A stretch of DNA of 40,053 nucleotides, taken from positions 1 to 40,053 of the forward strand of contig JAUNGN010000021.1 of the NCBI GenBank assembly GCA_030524425.1, read 5' to 3'. A model generated the notes under the pieces. It was not told where the DNA came from. It ran no database searches and was given only the letters and a program-made list of their open reading frames with translations. A program made the position numbers and the translations under genes. The DNA is from Clostridia bacterium. Lineage in GTDB: Bacteria; Bacillota; Clostridia; Lachnospirales; CAG-274. This document shows positions 26,879-35,549 of the stretch, in pieces. How positions within the stretch are numbered: the stretch's first letter is position 1; every line of letters begins with the position of its first letter.

Positions 26879-27472
26879 TTATTCACCAAGTGAGCTTCCC
26901 AAATTTTCAGCAGCACTTACAAGACCGCCTGTTATGGCATCCTGCACCTCTTCATTAGCATCAACTTTCCAGCCTTCATCAGTCTTTATCATATTTATGT
27001 CAACTGTGTTTGTAACTGTTTCAGCATCTTCACTGCTTAAGTTTTCAGTAAATATTTCAATCATTTTACTGTCCATTTCCTCTTCACTCATATTTTCACC
27101 TGAAAAAGCAAGAGAAAATATTTGGGAAACCGTATTATTAAAAGCATTGCTTGTATTTATTGTTGTAATATCCGCATTAATTTTTACATTATCATTATCA
27201 ATTTTTTCTGAAGAATTAACCTTACAGCTTAACCTTGCAAATAAAGCCTTTACTAATTCTTCACCATTTTCAAGATTATTTAACATTCCATTACTATCAA
27301 GAATTTCACTGCCATTAATATAGCCTGATGCCTTTTCATAATCTCCAGCCTGCAATGCCGTAATTGCAGAATTTAAAGTGCTCTCCGCCTCCTTTACCTC
27401 ATTACAGCCACACAAGGATGCAAAAAAAGCTAAAGACGCAATCATTACCGCTAATTTTTTTAAAACTTTCAT
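26879..27472 (-). CDS. Lipoprotein of unknown function
   Basis: The protein is 197 aa; the ATG at 27472 follows GAGGAGGAACATT. The lipoprotein signal is MKVLKKLAVMIASLAFFASL then CGC, with Cys attachment at ~22. The mature part starts with a helical AESTLNSAITALQAGDYEKA, like the cystatin/NTF2-type lipoproteins that carry a single such helix, and continues with acidic, Asn-rich sections. The sequence ITTINTSNAFNNTV and TNTVDINMIKTDEGWKVDA are like the strands of DUF5105/DUF4878-type domains, but I do not assign one. It is a single-gene unit with a perfect promoter and strong terminator, so it is probably abundant. Confidence 0.82.
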   Translation of the reverse strand: MKVLKKLAVMIASLAFFASLCGCNEVKEAESTLNSAITALQAGDYEKASGYINGSEILDSNGMLNNLENGEELVKALFARLSCKVNSSEKIDNDNVKINADITTINTSNAFNNTVSQIFSLAFSGENMSEEEMDSKMIEIFTENLSSEDAETVTNTVDINMIKTDEGWKVDANEEVQDAITGGLVSAAENLGSSLGE

Positions 27473-27508
27473 AATGTTCCTCCTCATATATCATTAGTAT
27501 ACATTTAT

Positions 27509-27537
27509 ATTATACATATTTTCTGTACCGATGTCAA
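27509..27537 (-). promoter_or_regulatory. Perfect sigma-A promoter for the lipoprotein gene
   Basis: On the minus strand TTGACA (27532-27537), 17 nt and TATAAT (27509-27514) match consensus exactly. Confidence 0.88.
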
Positions 27538-27599
27538 ACACTTTAACACTTATTTCTAATCTGCATAAATTAATATATAAAATAGTTTTGGTGAAATAT

Positions 27600-28610
27600 A
27601 TGGACATTATTTTAAAGAATAAATCTGATATCCCATTAAAAAATATAAAATATAATCTGGATATAATAGACAGTGTTGTAGTTAATGACAACAGCATAAA
27701 CATAGACCCTAACTACGAAAATCCAAAAATTTATGCTCAAATAAATAATGCTAAAAAGACAGTACATTGTGACAATTCTCTTTACACAGGCAAAAACATT
27801 ACCATAGCTTTTTTGGATACAGGTATATGCTATATTCCGGATTTTCAGGGAAGAATACTGTATTTTAAAGATTTCATAAATGACAAAAGAGTTATATATG
27901 ACGATAACGGTCACGGAACTCATGTTGCAGGTATAGCCTCAAGCAACGGAATCTACAAGGGGCTTGCCCCCGAATCAAATATTATTGCCTTAAAGGTATT
28001 AAACAGCAGCGGTCAGGGAAATGCGTCCGATGTTATTGCAGGAATACAATGGATAGCCAATAATTATAAAAAATATAACATAAGAATTGTAAATATGTCA
28101 ATAGGCACCTCATCACCAATAAAAAACGACCCACTTATTGAAGCCGTTGAAAGGCTGTGGGATATGGGAATCGTGGTAGTTACGGCAGCAGGAAATAACG
28201 GTCCAAACCCCGGTACTATATCATCTCCGGGAACCAGTAAAAAAATTATTACCGTTGGTTCATCTGATGACGAAAAGTCCAACAAAATTTTTTCCGGAAG
28301 AGGACCAACAAAGGATTGTATAATAAAACCTGATATTCTTGCTCCCGGCAGCAATATAATATCATGCAAATGTACTAAAGGAACTTATAAAAAACTGAGC
28401 GGCACCTCTATGTCAACACCCATAATAAGCGGTGCAATTGCACTACTCCTTGAAAAGGAGCCAAATCTCAGACCGGATGATGTGAAATATATGCTTAAAC
28501 TGTCTTCAACCCAATTAAATATGCCGCCAAACAGACAAGGCTGGGGACTTTTAAATGTAGAAAAATTAATAAATATGGAGGCAGTTTATGTTAGAAATCA
28601 GCAAAGATAG
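27600..28610 (+). CDS. Subtilisin-family (S8) serine protease without signal peptide
   Basis: The protein is 336 aa. I use the ATG at 27600, with GGTGA upstream; the in-frame ATG at 27531 has no ribosome site. The triad is complete: Asp in AFLDTGICY, His in DDNGHGTHVAG and Ser in LSGTSMSTPIISGA, with the oxyanion Asn in TAAGNNGPNPG. There is no signal peptide and only a ~45-residue N-terminal segment before the catalytic domain, like intracellular subtilisins (IspA) rather than secreted ones. It should act in the cytoplasm or on a peptide near the membrane. Its 3' end overlaps a 47-codon membrane microprotein gene by 23 nt. No promoter was identified with confidence. Confidence 0.92.
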   Translation: MDIILKNKSDIPLKNIKYNLDIIDSVVVNDNSINIDPNYENPKIYAQINNAKKTVHCDNSLYTGKNITIAFLDTGICYIPDFQGRILYFKDFINDKRVIYDDNGHGTHVAGIASSNGIYKGLAPESNIIALKVLNSSGQGNASDVIAGIQWIANNYKKYNIRIVNMSIGTSSPIKNDPLIEAVERLWDMGIVVVTAAGNNGPNPGTISSPGTSKKIITVGSSDDEKSNKIFSGRGPTKDCIIKPDILAPGSNIISCKCTKGTYKKLSGTSMSTPIISGAIALLLEKEPNLRPDDVKYMLKLSSTQLNMPPNRQGWGLLNVEKLINMEAVYVRNQQR

Positions 28611-28731
28611 CTCAATTCATAAGGATGGAATTTATGATATAGATGAAAGCTGTTATATAAAAACCAATTCTTCATCTAAGGAGGATAATATTATTTTTGC
28701 ATTACTTGCATTGTTTGTGTTTTATAAATAA
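28588..28731 (+). CDS. 47-aa tail-anchored microprotein overlapping the subtilisin gene
   Basis: A short ORF starts inside the last codons of the protease, in another frame, and ends in TAA at 28729-28731. GGAGG lies 6 nt before its ATG, an excellent ribosome site that the protease reading frame does not need. The peptide starts MLEISKDSSIHKDGIYDIDE, has one Cys (SCYIK) and ends in a hydrophobic segment IIFALLALFVFYK, giving a soluble N-terminus and a C-terminal membrane anchor. Overlap suggests it is translated together with the protease and may be its substrate, inhibitor or anchor. I recognise no family, and it has no downstream partner on this strand. Confidence 0.6.
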   Translation: MLEISKDSSIHKDGIYDIDESCYIKTNSSSKEDNIIFALLALFVFYK

Positions 28732-28828
28732 TATATTTAATTCAGCATATTAAATATTCTTTCTTTTATCATATATAAATAAAGCCAATATACACATAAT
28801 TGTGTAATATTCCTTCGAATAATAACTT

Positions 28829-28861
28829 GGAGCTGTTACAAAAAATATTTTGAACAGCTCC
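28829..28861. repeat. 9-bp perfect hairpin GGAGCTGTT/AACAGCTCC
   Basis: The stem 28829-28837 / 28853-28861 has a 15-nt AT-rich loop and no clear T-tract. It lies after the microprotein gene and is similar in sequence to the terminator at 28943-28970 (GGAACTGTT/AACAGTTCC). It may be a weak terminator for the plus-strand pair. Confidence 0.5.
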
Positions 28862-28942
28862 TGAAAACGAAAACACATTGTATCTTTCCAAAGATTTTAT
28901 ACAGCCTGCATCCCATACAGCTTTTTTAAAACATATATAAAA

Positions 28943-28970
28943 GGAACTGTTACACTTGTGCAACAGTTCC
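28943..28970 (-). terminator. Terminator of the branched-chain amino acid transporter operon
   Basis: GGAACTGTT and AACAGTTCC pair, with an inner CAC/GTG pair, giving a near-continuous stem. On the minus strand it is followed by TTTTATAT, 9 nt beyond the livF stop. Confidence 0.8.
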
Positions 28971-28978
28971 ATATAACA

Positions 28979-29683
28979 TTAGCCTCCGAGATAAGCTTTT
29001 TTAACATTATCATCATTGAGGAGTTTATCAGCCTCGCCTGACATAACAATTTTTCCCGTTTCCAAAACATAAGCTCTGCTTGAAATAGAAAGAGCCATTT
29101 TTGCATTCTGCTCAACAAGTAAAACAGTCATGCCCTCATCATTACAGGATTTAATAATTTCAAATATGTCCTTAACTATAATAGGTGCAAGACCCATTGA
29201 AGGTTCATCCAGCAAAAGCATTTTAGGATTACTCATTAATGCCCTTCCCATAGCAAGCATCTGCTGCTCGCCGCCTGAAAGAGTACCTGCTAACTGCTTT
29301 CTTCTTTCCTTTAATCTTGGAAAAAGCTCCATAACCCTTTCATATTCTTTTTTAATAAAATTCTTATCCTTTACTGCAAAGGCTCCCAGTTCAAGATTTT
29401 CATGAACCGTAAGCTCCTGAAAAACTCTTCTTCCCTCAGGCACATGTCCAATACCAAGTCTTACAATCTTATCAGCAGTAAGACCCGTAATATTTTTATT
29501 CATAAACTCAACTGAGCCGCCGCTTGATTTAAGCAATCCTGAAACACTATGGAGAGTTGTAGTTTTTCCTGCACCATTTGCACCTATAAGTGATACAATT
29601 TCACCCTCATTAACTTCAAATGAAATACCCTTTATGGCATGAATAGCCCCATAATGCACATTCAAATCATTAACCTTAAGCAA
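28979..29683 (-). CDS. livF: Branched-chain amino acid ABC transporter ATPase LivF
   Basis: The protein is 234 aa if started at the TTG at 29683, which has AAGGAGG 8 nt upstream and yields LLKVNDLNVHYG, the normal LivF start. A TTG 36 nt further upstream would add extra residues from inside livG. Walker A is GANGAGKTT, the signature LSGGEQQMLAMGRALM, Walker B LLLDEPSMGLAP. With LivG it energises LivHM import of Leu/Ile/Val. It overlaps nothing downstream and is followed by a terminator. Confidence 0.94.
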   Translation of the reverse strand: MLKVNDLNVHYGAIHAIKGISFEVNEGEIVSLIGANGAGKTTTLHSVSGLLKSSGGSVEFMNKNITGLTADKIVRLGIGHVPEGRRVFQELTVHENLELGAFAVKDKNFIKKEYERVMELFPRLKERRKQLAGTLSGGEQQMLAMGRALMSNPKMLLLDEPSMGLAPIIVKDIFEIIKSCNDEGMTVLLVEQNAKMALSISSRAYVLETGKIVMSGEADKLLNDDNVKKAYLGG

Positions 29684-29696
29684 TCTCTCCACCTCC

Positions 29697-30455
29697 TTAA
29701 TCTCCCAAGTAAGCCGCAATAACCTTAGGATTATTTTTTACATTTTCAGGAATATCATCACATATTACCCTTCCGTATTCAAGAACAACAATCCTTTCAC
29801 AAATACCCATTACGAGAGACATATCATGTTCTATAAGCAAAATGGAAATTTTAAACTTATCCCTTATAAGAGCAATAGTATTCATTAATTCCGCAGTTTC
29901 TGCAGGATTCATACCTGCTGCAGGCTCATCAAGCAGTAAAAGCTTAGGATTAGTTGCAAGAGCTCTTGCTATTTCCAGCTTTCTCTGCTTGCCATAAGGC
30001 AAATTACTTGCCGGCTGATTAGCTTCGCCATCTAAATCAAATATCTTCAATATTTCCAAAGCTCTCCCGGTAATCAGCTTTTCACCCGCTCTATGCTTTG
30101 GAAGTCTTAAAATACTGTTTAAAACAGAAAAGTTATATTGATTTTGTAAGCCAACTTTAACATTATCAATAACTGACATCTGCGAAAATAATCTTATGTT
30201 CTGAAAAGTTCTTGCAATTCCCATTTTATTAATCTGTATAGGAGTTTTGCCTGACATTTCCTCACTATCAAACATAAAAGTGCCGTCTGTAGGCTTATAT
30301 ACACCTGTCAAAAGATTGAATATAGTAGTCTTGCCTGCACCATTCGGACCTATTAAACCATAAAGCTGTCCATCCTCAATAGTTAAATTAAAGTTATCTA
30401 CAGCCCTAAGTCCGCCAAAGGAGATACCTAATTCCTTAACCTCTAATAAAGCCAT
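29697..30455 (-). CDS. livG: Branched-chain amino acid ABC transporter ATPase LivG
   Basis: The protein is 252 aa. Walker A is GPNGAGKTT, the Q-loop region FQNIRLFSQMS, signature LPYGKQRKLEIARAL and Walker B LLLDEPAAGMNP, the set diagnostic of LivG rather than LivF. It pairs with LivF as a heterodimeric ATPase. ATG is preceded by GAGGTAAATAATT, 2 nt after livM. Confidence 0.95.
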   Translation of the reverse strand: MALLEVKELGISFGGLRAVDNFNLTIEDGQLYGLIGPNGAGKTTIFNLLTGVYKPTDGTFMFDSEEMSGKTPIQINKMGIARTFQNIRLFSQMSVIDNVKVGLQNQYNFSVLNSILRLPKHRAGEKLITGRALEILKIFDLDGEANQPASNLPYGKQRKLEIARALATNPKLLLLDEPAAGMNPAETAELMNTIALIRDKFKISILLIEHDMSLVMGICERIVVLEYGRVICDDIPENVKNNPKVIAAYLGD

Positions 30456-30457
30456 AA

Positions 30458-31399
30458 TTATTTACCTCCTCTTTTCTTTTTTCCGAACAAACGCTGTCTG
30501 AATTCAACAAGTGCAGGATTTGAACTGAACAACATCATAACAATAAGTGCAACTGCATAAAAAAGCATTCTGTAATCAGCTAAAGATCTCATTGCTTCGG
30601 GAAGTACAGTAAGTATAACTGCAGCAATAATGCTTCCCGGTATACTTCCCATACCGCCTAATACTACCATAACAAGTATTTCAATAGACTTATTAAAATC
30701 AAAAGTTGCAGGTTTTAATATAGCAAGATTATGACCATATAAAACCCCGGCAATTCCCGCAAAAAATGCTGACAATACAAAAGCTAAAATCTTATAATAA
30801 ACTACATTAACGCCAACAGACTCGGCAGCTATTACATTATCTCTGATAGACTTAATAGCCCTGCCATGCTTTGAATTAATAAGATTTGCTATAACCAAAA
30901 CAGTAATTACCGCTAAAACATAAGCCATAATATAATTACTTGATTTATCTATACCCTTTAAACCGCCTGAACCGCCTAAAATATCAAGAGAGTTAAACAC
31001 AGAACGAATAATTTCACCAAATCCAAGTGTAACAATGGCAAGATAATCACCCTTTAATCTGAGAGCAGGAATACCAATTATAAGACCAAATATAGCAGCA
31101 GCCAAACCGCCTATGACAAAAGCTATAGGAAGTTCAACCATTACAGGCAGGTTTGAATGCACAGTAAATAAACATCCTGCATAAGCACCAACTGACATAA
31201 AGCCTGCATGTCCCAATGATAATTCACCCAAAAACCCAACTATAAGGTTAAGGGATACAGCCAAAATTACATTAACGCCAATAGGCACTAACAAACCCTC
31301 ATATTTTCTGCTTAAAACACCTGCATTAACCAAGGCAAAAAGGACTATAAATATTACAACAGCAATTATTGCATATACAATATTCTTTTTATTTTTCAT
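30458..31399 (-). CDS. livM: Branched-chain amino acid ABC transporter permease LivM
   Basis: The protein is 313 aa. The ATG at 31399 has AAAGGGTGG upstream; a GTG 9 nt earlier would destroy that spacing. About eight to nine membrane segments are visible, starting with KNIVYAIIAVVIFIVLFALV. Family blocks are GFLGELSLGHAGFMSVGAYA and GDYLAIVTLGFGEIIRSVFN, and the C-terminal VVLGGMGSIPGSIIAAVIL. It forms the channel with LivH, encoded 15 nt upstream. Confidence 0.95.
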   Translation of the reverse strand: MKNKKNIVYAIIAVVIFIVLFALVNAGVLSRKYEGLLVPIGVNVILAVSLNLIVGFLGELSLGHAGFMSVGAYAGCLFTVHSNLPVMVELPIAFVIGGLAAAIFGLIIGIPALRLKGDYLAIVTLGFGEIIRSVFNSLDILGGSGGLKGIDKSSNYIMAYVLAVITVLVIANLINSKHGRAIKSIRDNVIAAESVGVNVVYYKILAFVLSAFFAGIAGVLYGHNLAILKPATFDFNKSIEILVMVVLGGMGSIPGSIIAAVILTVLPEAMRSLADYRMLFYAVALIVMMLFSSNPALVEFRQRLFGKKKRGGK

Positions 31400-31414
31400 A
31401 ATGACCACCCTTTA

Positions 31415-32302
31415 TTAAACCTTTGTAATTTTCTTTTTGCCAAGTATACCCGTAGGCTTAACCAAAAGCACCACAATCAGCACACCAAAAACTATGGCAT
31501 CAGCCAGATTAGTAGATATGTAAGCTTTAGATAAACTCTCAATAACGCCTAATATAATACCGCCAAGCATAGCCCCCGGTATAGAGCCTATACCGCCAAG
31601 TACAGCAGCAACAAAAGCCTTAATTCCGGGAAGAGCACCCGTATATGGATCAACATAGCCATAAGAACTTACAAAAAGAACACCTGCAACGGCAGCTAGA
31701 GCCGAACCAATAGCAAAGGTCAATGAAATAGTTGCATTAACATTAATACCCATAAGTTCAGCTGCACCCTTGTCTTCAGATACAGCAAGCATGGCTTTAC
31801 CTACTTTAGTACAATTTATAAATAACGAAAGACATATCATTATAAGTACAGTAACACCAATAATAACCAATGCTACGCCCGATAAATCAATATTAGCCAC
31901 TCTTATACTGTTAAGAGAAACAACAGGCGGAACTTTTTTGGCATTAGACCCGAATATAAGCAAAGCAACACTCTGTAAAAAGTAGCTCACACCAATGGCA
32001 GTAATAAGGACAGCTAAAGGTGATGCAGATCTCAACGGCTTATAAGCAATTTTCTCAATAGTAACACCAAGAGTTGTACAAACAACAGCACTTGCCAATA
32101 CAGCAAATATTGGTGACATACCAAGTATAGAGCATACAACAGATACCGTATAAGCACCCACCATGATTATATCACCATGAGCAAAGTTAAGCATTTTAGC
32201 TATACCATAAACCATTGTATAACCAAGAGCCATTAATGCATATACACTACCCAAGCTTAAACCATTTATAAACTGTTGAATAAATGTAACAAGACCTTGC
32301 AA
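31415..32302 (-). CDS. livH: Branched-chain amino acid ABC transporter permease LivH
   Basis: The protein is 295 aa. It starts at TTG 32302, with AAAGGAGG 8 nt upstream. It is a multi-span permease: FINGLSLGSVYALMALGYTM with VYGIAKMLNFAHGD is the LivH hallmark, and the C-terminal FVAAVLGGIGSIPGAMLGGI matches the LivH/LivM core. It lies after a hairpin that separates it from the binding-protein gene, which may lower expression of the membrane components. Confidence 0.94.
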   Translation of the reverse strand: MQGLVTFIQQFINGLSLGSVYALMALGYTMVYGIAKMLNFAHGDIIMVGAYTVSVVCSILGMSPIFAVLASAVVCTTLGVTIEKIAYKPLRSASPLAVLITAIGVSYFLQSVALLIFGSNAKKVPPVVSLNSIRVANIDLSGVALVIIGVTVLIMICLSLFINCTKVGKAMLAVSEDKGAAELMGINVNATISLTFAIGSALAAVAGVLFVSSYGYVDPYTGALPGIKAFVAAVLGGIGSIPGAMLGGIILGVIESLSKAYISTNLADAIVFGVLIVVLLVKPTGILGKKKITKV

Positions 32303-32337
32303 AATATTTTCCTCCTTTCACATATACATAAAAACAA

Positions 32338-32368
32338 GATAGCATTGAAGAATAACTCCAATGCTATC
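32338..32368 (-). terminator. Intra-operon hairpin between binding-protein gene and livH
   Basis: GATAGCATTG (32338-32347) and CAATGCTATC (32359-32368) form a perfect 10-bp stem with an 11-nt loop. On the minus strand it is followed by TTGTTTTTATG, a weak T-tract, so partial termination or mRNA stabilisation could keep the binding protein more abundant than LivHMGF. Confidence 0.72.
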
Positions 32369-32391
32369 GTAAAAAATCAATTGCTAATTAA

Positions 32392-33525
32392 TTACTCAGC
32401 TGTATAAGCACCGTCCTGAATAACGGCAACCTTAGCAGACTTAGTTGGCTCACCACTTGCATCAAATGTCATCTCGCCAGTAAGACCATCAACAGTAATC
32501 TGAGTCATAGCTGCAATTAATGCTTCATTCGCAGTATCGCCTGCCTTTTCTATAGCAAGCTTAATAGCATATACAGCATCATAGCCATCAGCAGCGAACT
32601 GATCAGGCTCAGCATTGTATGAAGTCTTATATGTTTCAACAAAGTTCTGAATCTTAGGGTCAGAATCAGTTGAAATAAACGGTGTTAAGAAAGTTGCACC
32701 ATTTATATTAGTTGTGTCACCATTTAACTGCTTGATAACACCATCCCAGCCATCACAGCCAAAGTATGGCAAGCTGATACCTAAAGCAGCTGCCTGGTCA
32801 GTAATATATGCAACCTCAGTATAATAAATAGGTAAGAAAATACAATCAGCACCGGATGATTTAATCTTTGTCAACTGAGTATTGAAGTCAACATCACCTG
32901 TTGTAAAAGATTCATCAGTTACTACTGTACCGCCAAGTTCAGTAAACTTAGCTGAAAAGGCATCATGGATACCTTTACTGTATTCATCACCATTATTATA
33001 AATAACAGCTACATTTTTAAAACCCTTGTCAGTAATATACTGTGCCATAGTCTCACCCTGTAACGGGTCTGTAAAACAAATTCTGAATGCATTGTCTGTC
33101 TTAGTACAGTCAGCAGCAGAACCACTAGGTGTAATCTGGAGAACACCATCATTTACACTTGCTGCACTAACAGCAATAGAGCATCCGCTTGTTGTTGCAC
33201 CCACAATAGCCTGAGCACCCTTATCCATAAGTGTATTATAAGCATTTACAGACTTTTCTTCATCGCACTCATCATCCTCAAACAATAATTCAAGCTGTAT
33301 ACCGTTTGCACCTCCTGCAGCATTAATTTCATCAACTGCAATCTGCGCACCGTTTTTAACAGATGTACCGTAACTTGCAGCATCACCTGTAAGAGGTCCG
33401 ATACCGCCAATCTTAAATGTACCGCCTTCAGCAGCATCACTTCCTGCATTGCTGTCACCACAGCCTGCAAATGAAACTGTCATTAAGCCCGCTGTTAATA
33501 AAGCTAAAATACGATTTAACTTCAT
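32392..33525 (-). CDS. Branched-chain amino acid-binding lipoprotein (LivJ/LivK type)
   Basis: The protein is 377 aa. I use the ATG at 33525, with AAAGGAG 8 nt upstream. Lipoprotein signal: MKLNRILALLTAGLMTVSFA then GCGDS, Cys ~22. The mature part follows periplasmic-binding-protein type I family 6: FKIGGIGPLTGDAASYGTSV, INAAGGANGIQ, VGATTSGCSIAVS and a C-terminal EPTKSAKVAVIQDGAY. It delivers Leu/Ile/Val to LivHMGF. First gene of the liv operon, 72 nt after the ispH-rpsA gene, with no strong promoter visible; an AGCAC/GTGCT hairpin lies in that gap. Confidence 0.93.
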   Translation of the reverse strand: MKLNRILALLTAGLMTVSFAGCGDSNAGSDAAEGGTFKIGGIGPLTGDAASYGTSVKNGAQIAVDEINAAGGANGIQLELLFEDDECDEEKSVNAYNTLMDKGAQAIVGATTSGCSIAVSAASVNDGVLQITPSGSAADCTKTDNAFRICFTDPLQGETMAQYITDKGFKNVAVIYNNGDEYSKGIHDAFSAKFTELGGTVVTDESFTTGDVDFNTQLTKIKSSGADCIFLPIYYTEVAYITDQAAALGISLPYFGCDGWDGVIKQLNGDTTNINGATFLTPFISTDSDPKIQNFVETYKTSYNAEPDQFAADGYDAVYAIKLAIEKAGDTANEALIAAMTQITVDGLTGEMTFDASGEPTKSAKVAVIQDGAYTAE

Positions 33526-33597
33526 TACCCTCACTCCTTTTAAATTATTTAATTATCAGCACTGCATGTGCTAAGACATACCGTCAATTCTATTTTA

Positions 33598-35538
33598 TTA
33601 CTCAGCCTCAGTTTCAGCACTCTCTTCAGCCTTTGAAGCCCTGGCAGGCTTTTCAAGAGTCTCCTTAATGCTTAAGCTAATCTTCTTTGCAGCCAAATCA
33701 AGCTCAGTAACCTTAGCCTGAATTTCCTGACCGATAGTTAATTCATCTTCAGGTTTTTCAACATGCTTATAAGCAATCTGAGAAATGTGAACTAAACCGT
33801 CAACACCCTCCTCAAGCTCAACAAATGCACCAAAAGAAACCATCCTGACTACCTTACCGCTAACTACATTGCCAACAGCATACTTAGTTTCAGCATCCTT
33901 CCATGGATCTGCATTTAAATCCTTAAGAGATAAGGAAATCTTACCCTTTTCAGGATTAACATCAAGAACTGTAACAGTAACATTATCACCAACACTTAAT
34001 ACGTCAGTAACCTTCTTTACTCTGCCCCAGCTCATTTCTGAAATATGAATAAGACCATCAACACCGCCAAGGTCAACAAATGCACCAAATTCAACTATTC
34101 TGCTAACCTTGCCTTCAATCTTATCACCCACATTGATTGATGCAAACACTTCAGCTCTTTTTGCATCAATTTCTTTCTGTGCAAGAGCCTTTCTGCCTAC
34201 AACAATTCTTCTCTTTGACTTATCAAATTCAAGAACCTCAAAATCAAATTCCTTACCAATAAATGTTGATAAATCCTCAACATATCTGTTAGAAATCTGA
34301 GAAGACGGAACAAATACTCTGGCACCGTTTACCATAGCAATTAATCCACCCTTAACCTGCTCAGTAACCTTGCCTTTAACAGGTGTACCGTTATTGAAAG
34401 CTTCCTCAATAACAACATAATTCTTATCAGCATCAACCTTCTTCTTAGAAAGCTGAACATTACCCTCACCATCGTTAACTCTGATAACAAAAACTTCAAT
34501 TTCATCACCAGGCTTAACAACGTCAGCCGGATTTACGTTTACATCGTCAGAAAATTCTGTTCTGGCAATTATACCATCAGACTTATATCCTAAATTAACT
34601 GATACCTCACCGGTATCTGATACACTGATTACTGTACCCTTAACAATCTGACCTGTTCTTAATGTCACTAAAGAATCATCAAGCATCTCCTCAAAAGATT
34701 TGTTTTCCATTTCACTCATAGCGTTTACTGCCTCCTTTATTATGACCGATGGCGTAGATGCACCGGCGGTTATCCCCATTGTACCATTTTTTTTGATATT
34801 TTGCAACTCTAAATCGCAAATTCTTTCACATAAATAAACATTTTTGCAATATTTTTTACTGATTTCATATAATTTCCTTGTATTTGAACTGCTTTTATCG
34901 CCCAATACAATCATCTGATCAGCAATCTTAGCAATTTCAACTGCCTCTTTTTGTCTGTCACCGGTAGCAGAACATATAGTTCTGAAAACCTCAATATCAT
35001 CACTTTTTTCCTTTAAACAAGCAATAATATTTTCAAACACATCTGTCTGGAAGGTGGTCTGTACAACCAATGCATAACTTATTTCCTTTTCAAGCTCAAT
35101 ACTCTGAGCCTCTTCAATAGAATTAATTATAATAGCCGTATTTTTGCACCAGCCGTTTATTCCAATTATTTCGGGATGTGTTTTGTTACCCACAATTATT
35201 ATGCTCCTACCCTTATTATAGTTATCCATAACTATATTATGAATTTTTTTTACAAAGGGACAGGTACAGTCTGTATATTTCAGACCTCTGCCCTCTATTT
35301 CTTCATATACATCGGGCGGAACACCGTGGGAACGAATTATGATTTCGCCTTCTTTTACCTCATCAAGATTTTCAATTACATGCACACCCTTTTTATCCAG
35401 GTCACCTGTAACCTCCTTGTTATGAATTATAGGACCATAGGTGTATATATCTCCCTGACCTGCCTTACTGTAGGCATGGTCAACAGCCCTCTTAACTCCA
35501 AAGCAAAAACCGGCAGACTTAGCGAGAATAATTTCCAT
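33598..35538 (-). CDS. ispH: IspH (HMBPP reductase) fused to ribosomal protein S1
   Basis: The protein is 646 aa. Residues 1-~285 are IspH, the last step of the MEP isoprenoid pathway, with the three iron-sulfur Cys in AGFCFGVKRAV, DCTCPFVKKIH and TICSATGDRQ. After a short linker come four S1 RNA-binding domains, the last two starting IEGKVSRIVEFGAFVDLGG and VSGKVVRMVSFGAFVELEEG, and an acidic tail rich in Glu/Ala. This fusion is known in Clostridia. ATG follows GGAGGTAAAT. It lies 11 nt after the aroH-cmk gene. Confidence 0.96.
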   Translation of the reverse strand: MEIILAKSAGFCFGVKRAVDHAYSKAGQGDIYTYGPIIHNKEVTGDLDKKGVHVIENLDEVKEGEIIIRSHGVPPDVYEEIEGRGLKYTDCTCPFVKKIHNIVMDNYNKGRSIIIVGNKTHPEIIGINGWCKNTAIIINSIEEAQSIELEKEISYALVVQTTFQTDVFENIIACLKEKSDDIEVFRTICSATGDRQKEAVEIAKIADQMIVLGDKSSSNTRKLYEISKKYCKNVYLCERICDLELQNIKKNGTMGITAGASTPSVIIKEAVNAMSEMENKSFEEMLDDSLVTLRTGQIVKGTVISVSDTGEVSVNLGYKSDGIIARTEFSDDVNVNPADVVKPGDEIEVFVIRVNDGEGNVQLSKKKVDADKNYVVIEEAFNNGTPVKGKVTEQVKGGLIAMVNGARVFVPSSQISNRYVEDLSTFIGKEFDFEVLEFDKSKRRIVVGRKALAQKEIDAKRAEVFASINVGDKIEGKVSRIVEFGAFVDLGGVDGLIHISEMSWGRVKKVTDVLSVGDNVTVTVLDVNPEKGKISLSLKDLNADPWKDAETKYAVGNVVSGKVVRMVSFGAFVELEEGVDGLVHISQIAYKHVEKPEDELTIGQEIQAKVTELDLAAKKISLSIKETLEKPARASKAEESAETEAE

Positions 35539-35549
35539 ATTTACCTCCG

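Noticed and set aside
27494..27923. Minus-strand ORFs of 69 and 95 codons opposite the subtilisin
   Set aside because: They overlap the promoter region and 5' part of the S8 gene on the other strand and lack ribosome sites and motifs.
28769..28972. 67-codon minus-strand ORF after livF
   Set aside because: It runs across two hairpins in an intergenic region and has no ribosome site; it is better explained as non-coding.
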